A program made the position numbers and the translations under genes. DNA of 64,000 nucleotides from Klebsiella sp. RHBSTW-00484 (GTDB lineage Bacteria; Pseudomonadota; Gammaproteobacteria; Enterobacterales; Enterobacteriaceae). This document shows positions 1-7,114 of this stretch, in pieces; within the stretch, counting starts at the first letter, position 1; each line of letters opens with the position of its first letter. Location of the stretch: the NCBI RefSeq assembly GCF_013705725.1, contig NZ_CP055481.1:2790001-2854000 (forward strand). The letters are read 5' to 3'. The notes beneath the pieces were generated by a model. It did not search any database and was not told the origin of the DNA. It was given only the letters and a program-made list of their open reading frames with translations.

Positions 1-415
1 CCCGCTCAGAACGCCTGAAGTAAGGCGCCAGCAGCGCAGCCGCGAGAAGAGGGAACAGAAGCTGGCGCAGCGCCAGGACGTCCGAAATCGGAGAAAAGGC
101 AAAGGCTTTTATCGCCAACAGGAGCGTTATCAATAGCCAGATAATGTAATGTTTTGGTACACCTTTGCGCCGCTTGAAAAAGGCGATGGTCAGCCAAAGC
201 GTGTAGTACCACATAGCAATCGAGAACGCTAAGGACGCAATCCACAGGGCAAGGTGCTCGGGACTCATATTACTCAGCAATGTATAAGTCTGGGAAGACA
301 TCAGGGCATGAGTAAAAAGAAGTAGCGACAATGAGGCGCTAAGTAGAGCAACCAGTAGCCATGCCAACGGCGCCAGAAGCCATCCGCCAATACGTTCCAC
401 AGAGTCAGAGGACAT
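1..415 (-). CDS. ydgK: YdgK, DUF2569 inner-membrane protein (3' end outside window)
   Basis: The reverse strand from ATG at 415 reads MSSDSVERIGGWLLAPLAW and continues without a stop through about 138 codons to the window edge. It closely resembles E. coli YdgK, a small DUF2569 membrane protein of unknown function. Hydrophobic segments lie at about residues 12-35, 60-80 and 92-108, with the basic FFKRRKGVPKHYI stretch between the second and third. As in E. coli, it lies downstream of cnu on the same strand (rsxA would follow outside the window). An ERIC repeat now separates cnu from ydgK. The C-terminus is cut by the window edge, probably lacking only a few residues. Confidence 0.85.
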   Translation of the reverse strand, partial: MSSDSVERIGGWLLAPLAWLLVALLSASLSLLLFTHALMSSQTYTLLSNMSPEHLALWIASLAFSIAMWYYTLWLTIAFFKRRKGVPKHYIIWLLITLLLAIKAFAFSPISDVLALRQLLFPLLAAALLAPYFRRSER

Positions 416-440
416 TATTACTCCCGAATTCAAAGCCAGT

Positions 441-568
441 CATACCCGTCATACTTCAAGTTGCTTATGTGTTGGCTACGCTCGCTCACCCCAGTCACAT
501 AGTTATCTATGCTCCTGGGGACTTACTCCCTTGCCGCCTTTAAGCTACTCGAATTATTTAAGGTATAT
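441..568. repeat. ERIC (IRU) repeat 1, between cnu and ydgK
   Basis: The element starts TACCCGTCATACTTCAAGTT and ends CTCGAATTATTTAAGGTATA. Inside are GTTGGCTACGCTCGCTCACC and GCTCCTGGGGACTTACT. These are the hallmarks of the about 127-bp enterobacterial repetitive intergenic consensus. It fills most of the 205-bp gap between two co-directional genes, so it is probably transcribed as part of the cnu-ydgK mRNA. Confidence 0.88.
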
Positions 569-620
569 AAATAAAAGCAGGGCGGGAAGTATAAGCAACT
601 GGCGTGAATGATTACAGTCT

Positions 621-836
621 TTATTGCACGTAGCGCCAGACGGACTTAGGGACTTCACCGATGTTGAACAATTTACCGCCGGAAACCAGCTCCGCCCGGC
701 GATGGTCGGCAGCGCGATACATGTTGACGATCTCTTCGTTATCGGTAAGGGAATAGTTAAGGTGGTCAAAAAGTTTTTCCAGACTTTCCAGCGAACTGAT
801 TTTACGGAATTTTAATAAGTAGTCCTGAACGGTCAT
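621..836 (-). CDS. cnu: Cnu (YdgT), Hha-family nucleoid modulator
   Basis: This 71-aa protein begins [20 protein letters not shown] and ends [10 protein letters not shown], nearly matching E. coli Cnu (71 aa). Members of the Hha/Cnu family bind H-NS and StpA, strengthen silencing of horizontally acquired AT-rich genes, and in E. coli bind an oriC-associated site. The start was set at the conserved MTVQ, because the 23 in-frame codons upstream have no family counterpart. It lies downstream of the GH1 gene on the same strand with a gap of about 220 bp, so it probably has its own promoter. Confidence 0.95.
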   Translation of the reverse strand: MTVQDYLLKFRKISSLESLEKLFDHLNYSLTDNEEIVNMYRAADHRRAELVSGGKLFNIGEVPKSVWRYVQ

Positions 837-1027
837 TTGCGTATCCATTTTATAATCGGAATAAATAAGTCGAATATTACCAGCTTTCAGTAAACCTGTT
901 CTCAACCAACAAGCCTTTACTTTCTCAGGCTGTAAGGAATTATTTCGGTTGTAAATACTTATGACAAGAACAGACGGCGTTCCCGGCGTAATACAAAGAA
1001 AATTTTAAGAATATTCCAGAACTGAAT

Positions 1028-1047
1028 CAGGCGCCGGAAGGCGCCTG
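1028..1047 (-). terminator. Hairpin after the GH1 gene
   Basis: CAGGCGCC and GGCGCCTG form an 8-bp stem around a GGAA loop, 10 bp past the GH1 stop. There is no long U run on the minus strand, so it may be a 3'-end stabilising stem or a weak terminator. Confidence 0.45.
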
Positions 1048-1057
1048 GGAGAGAAGA

Positions 1058-2428
1058 TTAACGCTGTTCGCCTCGGCTGGCAATAACGTTTTGGTACCAG
1101 AAAAAACTCTTTTTTCGTTTACGCGCCAGGTTTTGCTGGTGATCGACATAGACGAACCCGTACTGCTTTTTATAGCCGTTAAGCCAGCTTAAAAGGTCGA
1201 TAAAGGACCAGGGGTAGTAGCCGCGCACGTCAGCACCGAGCGCCAGCGCATTTTCCAGTGCATTAATATGGCTGCTGAGATAGTCAATGCGCGGGTCGTC
1301 AACGACCTCGCCATCAATAATCGGGTCTATTGCGCCCAGTCCGTTCTCAGTAATATAAATCGGAATATCACCATAGCGCTCTTTAACCATCATGATGCCG
1401 TCGGTTAACCCCTGCGGCCAAATCTCCCAGCCCCATTCGGTATAGGTGCTTTGCGGGTTGCGCACGAAGTAAAAGAGCCCATCAACCCCAGGCTCGCCGC
1501 CGGTCGGCTCTTCAGGAGGCTGCGCCGATACGGTTTCACGGCGATAGTAGTTAAGGCCGATAAAGTCACAACGGTTCTCGCGCAGCAGGGCATCGTCGCC
1601 AGCTGCAAACGCCGGGACGCCCCAGAGCGCTTGGGTTTGTTGTAGCAGCGCTTCAGGGTAGCAGCCTTTTAAGACCGGATCGTAAAGCCAGTGGGTGTGG
1701 ATAGCGTCCGCCATCTCGGTCGCACGCTTATCTTCTTCGCTGTCGGTTAGCGAGGTGTGAGGTTGCAGGACGTTAACGAAGCCAATCTCGCCTTCAACGC
1801 CCATTTCACGAAAAGCTTTGATAGCCAGCGCATGGGCAATAAAGACGTGGTGACAGGCCTGAATGGCGCGCGCCGGGTCATGGACGGCTGGTGGGTGGAG
1901 GCCGTTAATGTAACCGTGGCCAATAAAAACGATGGTTTCGTTAAAGGTGGCCCACAGTTTCACGCGGGAGCCAAAACGTTCGTAACAGAGGCGGGCATAC
2001 TCAGCGAAAGCCTCTGCCGTGCTGCGCGCTTCCCAGCCGCCTTCATCCTGCAATGCCTGCGGCAAATCCCAGTGATAGAGGGTTATCATCGGTTCAATAT
2101 TATGCGCCAGCAGTTCATCAATCAGATCGCTATAAAATTGAATACCCGCTTCGTTAACTTCACCGCGGCCGTTGGGCAGCAGGCGAGGCCATGAAATAGA
2201 GAAGCGATAGCTCTGCAAGCCCATTTCCGCCATGAGAGCGACGTCTTCGCGAAAGCGATGGTAATGATCGACGGCGATATCACCGGTTGTGCCCTGAAAA
2301 GTGGTGCCCGGGAGGTGGGAATAAATATCCCAAATAGAAGGGCCTTTGCCATCGGCATCGTGTCCGCCTTCAACCTGATAAGCTGCGGTAGCGGCGCCCC
2401 ATAAAAAGTGTTGCGGAAATCCGGCCAT
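1058..2428 (-). CDS. GH1 family (6-phospho-)beta-glucosidase
   Basis: This 456-aa glycoside hydrolase family 1 enzyme starts MAGFPQHFLWGAATAAYQVE, the usual GH1 N-terminus. TFNE holds the acid/base Glu and ITENG the nucleophile Glu. Near the C-terminus the SWLNGYKKQYGFVYVD region has Ser where plain beta-glucosidases have Glu, followed by Lys and Tyr; this Ser/Lys/Tyr set is typical of enzymes that bind 6-phospho-glycosides. The likely substrate is therefore a phosphorylated beta-glucoside or galactoside delivered by a PTS, but no PTS gene is adjacent. AAGGAG lies 7 nt before the chosen ATG. The gene interrupts the E. coli order blr-cnu and is preceded by a large operator-like palindrome. Confidence 0.88.
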   Translation of the reverse strand: MAGFPQHFLWGAATAAYQVEGGHDADGKGPSIWDIYSHLPGTTFQGTTGDIAVDHYHRFREDVALMAEMGLQSYRFSISWPRLLPNGRGEVNEAGIQFYSDLIDELLAHNIEPMITLYHWDLPQALQDEGGWEARSTAEAFAEYARLCYERFGSRVKLWATFNETIVFIGHGYINGLHPPAVHDPARAIQACHHVFIAHALAIKAFREMGVEGEIGFVNVLQPHTSLTDSEEDKRATEMADAIHTHWLYDPVLKGCYPEALLQQTQALWGVPAFAAGDDALLRENRCDFIGLNYYRRETVSAQPPEEPTGGEPGVDGLFYFVRNPQSTYTEWGWEIWPQGLTDGIMMVKERYGDIPIYITENGLGAIDPIIDGEVVDDPRIDYLSSHINALENALALGADVRGYYPWSFIDLLSWLNGYKKQYGFVYVDHQQNLARKRKKSFFWYQNVIASRGEQR

Positions 2429-2476
2429 GAAGAAACTCCTTATCGAATGATAAGGTGAGTGTAATGAAAGCATGTG

Positions 2477-2515
2477 CAACTGTGCAACCGGTTTCTGAAA
2501 CCGGTTGCACAGTTG
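2477..2515. promoter_or_regulatory. 18-bp-arm palindrome, LacI/GalR-type double operator candidate
   Basis: CAACTGTGCAACCGGTTT, then CTG, then its perfect reverse complement. Each arm junction contains a TGAAACCGGTTGC or TGCAACCGGTTTC core, which resembles GalR/AscG-type LacI-family operators (AACCGGTT centre). It lies 49 bp upstream of the GH1 start and 17 bp past the blr stop. It could also act as a blr terminator stem, but it has no T tract. Confidence 0.6.
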
Positions 2516-2531
2516 CGAAGCGGGTCACTGT

Positions 2532-2681
2532 TTATTTAGACAGCGGCTTCGTCTGAACAACATCAATAGACGGTGGAGACTGGTAGTTATCAATATGATG
2601 AGCGATAACTAAAAGCAGGGCTGAAACGCCCAAAACAATCCAGCCAATAAGTTCAACAATACGATTAAAAACGTTTTCCAT
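2532..2681 (-). CDS. blr: Blr, small divisome-associated membrane protein
   Basis: This 49-aa protein reads MENVFNRIVELIGWIVLGVS, then a hydrophobic helix (about residues 8-28), then AHHIDNYQ. E. coli Blr (41 aa, MNRLIELTGWIVL, SHIDNYQ) aligns over the helix and the HIDNYQ motif. Blr is a single-pass inner-membrane protein of the division machinery that affects beta-lactam tolerance. The ATG chosen gives a few more N-terminal residues than the E. coli form, and the C-terminus is also longer. It is transcribed away from ydgJ. Confidence 0.85.
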   Translation of the reverse strand: MENVFNRIVELIGWIVLGVSALLLVIAHHIDNYQSPPSIDVVQTKPLSK

Positions 2682-2868
2682 AACTCTAAAGCAAATAATC
2701 AAACCAGGCCGGAATGTTACTAAATGACTGAAGCAACGCAAGCGTTACCTGGCTTCAGTTGCGCAACTGACGTAAAAACGATCAATTATTCCCCCTGCGT
2801 TAGCAAAAATAATGACCTGAGACCTATAGTGAGTATAACGACGTTATTTCTCATTAAAGGAGGGCAAG

Positions 2869-3909
2869 ATGAGTGACGCTATCCGGGTTGGATTAATCGG
2901 TTACGGTTATGCGAGCAAAACCTTTCATGCGCCATTAATTAGCGGCACGCCGGGAATGACGCTGGCGGCGGTATCCAGCAGCGACGAAAGCAAAGTGCTT
3001 GCCGATTGGCCCGTCGTAAAGGTGGTTTCCGATCCGGGACAACTCTTTAGTGACCCAACCCTCGATCTGATTGTGATCCCGACGCCAAACGATACCCATT
3101 TCCCGCTGGCGAAGGCTGCGCTGGAGGCGGGTAAGCATGTGGTCGTTGATAAGCCCTTCACCGTGACGTTGTCACAAGCTCGCGAGCTGGATGTGGTTGC
3201 GAAAAGAGAAGGACGCTTGCTATCGGTGTTTCACAATCGCCGCTGGGACAGCGATTTTCTTACCGTTAAAGCGCTGATTAACGAAGGTCTGCTCGGCGAG
3301 GTGGGTTATTTCGAATCCCATTTTGACCGCTACCGGCCACAGGTACGCAATCGCTGGCGCGAGCAAGGCGGTCCGGGCAGCGGCATCTGGTACGATCTGG
3401 GTCCACATCTTCTTGATCAGGTGGTCAATCTGTTTGGCCTTCCCGTTAGTATGAATGTCGATCTGGCGCAATTACGCCCGGGCTCCCAGTCCACCGACTA
3501 TTTTCATGCTGTTTTGGCCTACCCGCAGCGTCGCGTGGTGCTGCACGGTACGCTGCTGGCGGCGGCGGAAACGGCGCGCTATATCATTCACGGTTCGCGT
3601 GGGAGCTATGTGAAATACGGCCTCGATCCGCAGGAAGAGCGGTTGAAGGGGGGCGATCGTTTGCCACAGGAAGACTGGGGATACGATATGCGCGATGGTT
3701 TACTGACGCGGGTTGAAGGTGAAGAGCGGAGCGAAGAGTCGTGGTTAACGCTGCCGGGCAACTATCCGGCTTACTATGCGGCGATTCGCGATGCCCTTAA
3801 CGGGAGCGGCGATAACCCGGTCCCGGCGGGTCAGGCTATCCAGATAATGGAGTTGATCGAACTCGGTCTGGAATCGGCCAGACATCGGGCGACGTTGTGT
3901 CTGAACTAA
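2869..3909 (+). CDS. ydgJ: YdgJ, Gfo/Idh/MocA-type oxidoreductase
   Basis: This 346-aa protein opens with a Rossmann fold, VGLIGYGYASKTFHAPLI, and has the NAD(P)-proximal VDKPFTVT motif near residue 93, followed by the DLGPHLLDQ segment of the catalytic GFO/IDH/MocA C-terminal domain. It matches E. coli YdgJ, a predicted NAD(P)-dependent sugar or inositol dehydrogenase with an unassigned substrate. AAAGGAGGGC lies just before the ATG. In E. coli it sits between add and blr in the same relative orientation; here a fimbrial operon lies between ydgJ and add. Confidence 0.92.
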   Translation: MSDAIRVGLIGYGYASKTFHAPLISGTPGMTLAAVSSSDESKVLADWPVVKVVSDPGQLFSDPTLDLIVIPTPNDTHFPLAKAALEAGKHVVVDKPFTVTLSQARELDVVAKREGRLLSVFHNRRWDSDFLTVKALINEGLLGEVGYFESHFDRYRPQVRNRWREQGGPGSGIWYDLGPHLLDQVVNLFGLPVSMNVDLAQLRPGSQSTDYFHAVLAYPQRRVVLHGTLLAAAETARYIIHGSRGSYVKYGLDPQEERLKGGDRLPQEDWGYDMRDGLLTRVEGEERSEESWLTLPGNYPAYYAAIRDALNGSGDNPVPAGQAIQIMELIELGLESARHRATLCLN

Positions 3910-3921
3910 TCTTTCTGCAAT

Positions 3922-3950
3922 AACCCGGCAGAATACTCATCTGCCGGGTT
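3922..3950. terminator. Bidirectional terminator between ydgJ and the fimbrial operon
   Basis: AACCCGGCAG, a 9-nt loop, then CTGCCGGGTT. This 10-bp stem lies between the convergent ydgJ stop and the last fimbrial gene, with no long T tract on either side. Confidence 0.7.
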
Positions 3951-3958
3951 AGCCTGGT

Positions 3959-4540
3959 TTAATAATAAGTGATGTTATATGTGAGCGAGGCGTTCATCTT
4001 TCCCGGGACCACCGCACCGCTGCCGGGTACTTTGCGATAAGAGACCCGGTATAGATCGTTTATCAAATCGCCTTTCGTTTGTGCAAACCAGGCAGCATAG
4101 CTATTGCCGGTGTAGTTTGGCCTTTGAATGCCCGAATGAGCGCCATCCCTTGAGTAGTTGGTAATCTGGAAGCCAACATTTTTTGCGCTATCAGGAGTAT
4201 TGGTTGGCATATATAAGCTGCCATCGCTGGAGACATTATCGGTGTGAAACGTGGGATAGCCGGTGTTCTCACCTTCCATAAGGACACAGTCGCGAAAATG
4301 CAGTGATAGCGTCGTTTCACCGGCAATTTCCCCGTCGGCCAGCACTTCAGCAGACACGTCAGGTAACTGGATAACCGGATTCATCGACGGGGTGCCGCCC
4401 GCCACCGAAATGCCGTCAAAGACGCAGGTCGACTGCACGGCTTCTCCTTCGAAGTTGAGAGCACCGTCCCAGGCGATGGCGGAGGAAGAGATAAGGCATG
4501 CCAACAACCCTGAGAATGCGCTCGCGGGTATTCTTTTCAT
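3959..4540 (-). CDS. Fimbrial minor subunit (last gene of operon)
   Basis: This 193-aa protein has a signal peptide (MKRIPASAFSGLLACLISSS, AIA cleavage) and a pilin-type domain. The conserved Cys pair is at STCVFDG and FRDCVLM, and the penultimate-Tyr C-terminus reads SLTYNITYY, the beta-strand a chaperone caps before assembly. It resembles the major subunit closely in layout, with PVIQLP matching the ATINLP position. Being promoter-distal, it is probably a low-abundance or tip-proximal subunit. It is 28 bp from the preceding subunit gene. Confidence 0.85.
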   Translation of the reverse strand: MKRIPASAFSGLLACLISSSAIAWDGALNFEGEAVQSTCVFDGISVAGGTPSMNPVIQLPDVSAEVLADGEIAGETTLSLHFRDCVLMEGENTGYPTFHTDNVSSDGSLYMPTNTPDSAKNVGFQITNYSRDGAHSGIQRPNYTGNSYAAWFAQTKGDLINDLYRVSYRKVPGSGAVVPGKMNASLTYNITYY

Positions 4541-4568
4541 GGGTAAAATTCCTTTTTGAGCCAGGTAA

Positions 4569-5153
4569 TCAAAAATAAGTCACTTCGTAATAAGCCGTGC
4601 TGGTGATGCGCCCGGCGGTAATGGGTTTGGCAGGATCCAGTTTCCGATAGCTTGCGCCGTACATAATGGCGATATCCTCCCGGTCTTCCGATAACGCAAT
4701 TATCGAGCGGCTATCGGTGTAACCATTAAAACTCATGGTTACCCCTGAGCTCGGGGATCCCCATTGTGTTTTTTCATACCAGTGCAAAATCTCAATGCCC
4801 AGATTGCTTGCCCCGTTCGCTGTCGTGTTTGTTAGCCGGTAATCGCCGGAGGTATTATTGGCATAAAACCCGACGACGATATTTTTCAGGGTAGCCGTCG
4901 CTTTGCATCCCTTTAGATAAATATAAAAACGACTGATGTCGCTGGTTCCGTTGGTTAAGCGGGTAGAGACTTTGGGGAGCCGGATGGTGGCATTCGTGGA
5001 GGGCGTTCCGCCTTCTGCTGCCGCGCCTGAAATCTCGCAGGTGCCATCGCTGATTTTGCCCAACACGGTGAGGGAACCCTCGTTTGCCCATGCGAGGGTC
5101 GCGCTCATAAAAAGGAGCGCCCCTGGTAATATCGTCTTCAGTTTTATTCTCAT
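4569..5153 (-). CDS. Fimbrial minor subunit
   Basis: This 194-aa secreted pilin-domain protein has a signal peptide MRIKLKTILPGALLFMSAT, the family signature NEGSLTVLGKISDGTCEISG, a second Cys in YLKGCKA, and the C-terminus TAYYEVTYF. Two ATGs compete. The one at 5153 has AGGGG at a normal 6-nt distance, whereas the ATG at 5159 abuts the Shine-Dalgarno, so 5153 was chosen. It lies between the adhesin-like gene and the last subunit gene and probably links adhesin and shaft; this role is inferred from position. Confidence 0.85.
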   Translation of the reverse strand: MRIKLKTILPGALLFMSATLAWANEGSLTVLGKISDGTCEISGAAAEGGTPSTNATIRLPKVSTRLTNGTSDISRFYIYLKGCKATATLKNIVVGFYANNTSGDYRLTNTTANGASNLGIEILHWYEKTQWGSPSSGVTMSFNGYTDSRSIIALSEDREDIAIMYGASYRKLDPAKPITAGRITSTAYYEVTYF

Positions 5154-5222
5154 TGCCATCCCCTGGTGTATTTCGATGTTATTGTCCGCCAAACAACGGA
5201 CCGTTTATTGACGAGTGAACTT

Positions 5223-6356
5223 TTAGTCGTAGGTCACCCAGATATTGACCTTGCCCTTGATGCCGCCGGTGTAGGGTTTCCCATCGCTGGTAATGGCTGC
5301 GTATTGAACGTATCGAGCCGTCAGGGCGAGGGGGGAGGCGGTACGATAGACAGGGAGGCTATTATTCTGCCCGTTGTTCCCGTATGCTCCCGCGTCCACA
5401 GGAGTACCATCACCGACATGAATACGCTTGCCGTTAAGCAGCATCTCAATCTCCAGCCCCTCAATGCTTTTGCTATCGTCATGCTGATACAGCACGATAT
5501 TCTGCTGCGCCGAGGTCTGCGTGCCGCTGTCTTCAAAGCGCAGGCGCAGGTGCGCCACCTGACCGGTACACTCCAGCTGTAGCTCAAACGGCGTTTGTGC
5601 GCCGCGAGCCGGAAGTTCTTGTTTACTGCGGACCACCCAACGCCCCATCTCCACCTGATACGCTTTTGTTGAGAGCCGACAGGCGGGCGCGATTGGCGTT
5701 ATGCCACCCAGCCCAAGATTCACGCTACTGCTCTGCGCCACGCCGGTATCAAGCCAGAGTTGACTGGTCAGTGGCGATATCGCCGTGCCGTATACCACCT
5801 CCGCGGTTTTCACCAGTTCCGCTTTGGCTGACAAGGTGGCGACTTTCCCGGGGTTAAAAATGTAGCGACCCGCGCTGTCGCTGCTGACCTCCAGGCTGGC
5901 ACAGGCGCTAAGCTGGGACTGGTTTTTCACGATTTCCCCCTGCGCGGTACGAAAGTGCCAGCGGATCCCCACGCCGGGATTAGTGGTCGGCATCAGTTCA
6001 TCGCCGCCCTTCACCGTGAGGCACAGTTGCCGGTTAGAGGGATTATCATGCGCGGCGTCGCGTAGTTGGGGCGTCGAGTTACCGATCCCCGAGCCGACGC
6101 AAGAGAGGGTGTAATCCGGTAAAAAGGTGGCGTAATCCCATGACCAGAGTCGCGTGCCGTACGGCTGAGCATTATCGACAACCAATGGGATGATCTCGGC
6201 AAACGGCAGTCGGTCAGGCGTGTGGTAGAGGCAGGTTGCCGCCTTCTGGCCCGCACGGTCGCCATCAAACCAGTAAACCTCCTCGCTGATGTTGGCGGCG
6301 AGCGCCGGATGCGTGCAGATGAGGCCGCTCAGTATCCCCGCGACCGATCGCTTCAC
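5223..6356 (-). CDS. Two-domain fimbrial tip adhesin (predicted)
   Basis: This 377-aa protein has a signal peptide (VKRSVAGILSGLICTHPALA), an N-terminal region (about residues 22-215) with Cys at 42, 86, 112 and 152, and a C-terminal pilin domain beginning near ACRLSTKAYQVEMGRW with the partner Cys in LECTGQ and the end KVNIWVTYD. Large subunits with an extra N-terminal domain are usually receptor-binding tip proteins. The N-terminal domain is not recognisable to me by family. The GTG start at 6356 overlaps the chaperone TGA as GTGA, giving translational coupling; a longer in-frame extension upstream is less likely because the signal peptide follows this GTG directly. Confidence 0.78.
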   Translation of the reverse strand: MKRSVAGILSGLICTHPALAANISEEVYWFDGDRAGQKAATCLYHTPDRLPFAEIIPLVVDNAQPYGTRLWSWDYATFLPDYTLSCVGSGIGNSTPQLRDAAHDNPSNRQLCLTVKGGDELMPTTNPGVGIRWHFRTAQGEIVKNQSQLSACASLEVSSDSAGRYIFNPGKVATLSAKAELVKTAEVVYGTAISPLTSQLWLDTGVAQSSSVNLGLGGITPIAPACRLSTKAYQVEMGRWVVRSKQELPARGAQTPFELQLECTGQVAHLRLRFEDSGTQTSAQQNIVLYQHDDSKSIEGLEIEMLLNGKRIHVGDGTPVDAGAYGNNGQNNSLPVYRTASPLALTARYVQYAAITSDGKPYTGGIKGKVNIWVTYD

Positions 6357-7087
6357 AGCGCCACCTGCTGGGTTAATTCTTCTCCTGTGCCGCCATAATC
6401 GTGCACTGCGCTCCACGTCAGCGTGGCCTGGCCTCCGGCAAAGGCTGGCGGAACCTCATAGCGCTGACTCCCTTTCGGCGGCGGCATATGGAATTTGTCA
6501 TTGAGCATCACTTCCGCTTTTCCGGCCCGCTTAAGCGCCAGCCTGCCGAAGCTGATGTAGTAGGGGGTAGGGTTGTTGGCGATAAGCCAGGTTTTACCGC
6601 CGCTCTTTTCCACCTGCCATTTCAGCTGTTTGACGGCACTGCGCGCGTCGTCGCCGTTGAGTCCCGTCGGGCGAACGAAAACTTTAATTCGACTACGGAT
6701 CGCCATGACCAGCTTATTCCCGCCGTCGCCGGAAGCTTTTGGCGGGATCTCTTGTACCGCCAGCCAGTAAACGGACTCCCGGTCCTCGGGAATGCCGCCG
6801 GGGATCACCACCAGGCGCAGCTTGCCCTGCTTTTTGCCATCAAGTTGCATCACCGGCGGGGTCAGGACCAGCGGGATGTTATCGTCATTTCCCTGGGTAT
6901 CCTCCAGCCAGGACTGCACCATGTAGGCCTGCGGCGCGTCGTTAATAATATCTACCGGAGTCTCTTTATCCGTTGCGTACGCGACGATACGGGTCAACAT
7001 GGGACGCACGGCGGCCTGTACCGATGGCATCATGCTGGCGACAAGGGCCAGCGGAATTAGTGCTTTGAGGATGTGATTCCCTTTCAT
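6353..7087 (-). CDS. Periplasmic fimbrial chaperone (PapD family, FGS type)
   Basis: This 244-aa protein has a signal peptide (MKGNHILKALIPLALVASMM) and two Ig-like domains. The subunit-anchoring Arg of LTRIVAY and Lys of RIKVFVRP, the two residues that hold the pilin C-terminus in PapD, are both present. The loop before ESVYWLAVQEIPP is short, as in FGS chaperones. It follows the usher gene by 27 bp and overlaps the adhesin gene. The order usher then chaperone is the one found in pi- and kappa-type operons rather than type 1 fimbriae. Confidence 0.93.
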   Translation of the reverse strand: MKGNHILKALIPLALVASMMPSVQAAVRPMLTRIVAYATDKETPVDIINDAPQAYMVQSWLEDTQGNDDNIPLVLTPPVMQLDGKKQGKLRLVVIPGGIPEDRESVYWLAVQEIPPKASGDGGNKLVMAIRSRIKVFVRPTGLNGDDARSAVKQLKWQVEKSGGKTWLIANNPTPYYISFGRLALKRAGKAEVMLNDKFHMPPPKGSQRYEVPPAFAGGQATLTWSAVHDYGGTGEELTQQVAL

Positions 7088-7114
7088 GGTCTTTTCCTTG
7101 TGATAAGTACGATA

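Noticed and set aside
6357..6416. Longer start of the fimbrial adhesin (20 extra residues)
   Set aside because: The extension lies wholly inside the chaperone gene and puts charged residues before a signal peptide; the GTG at 6356 gives a clean leader.
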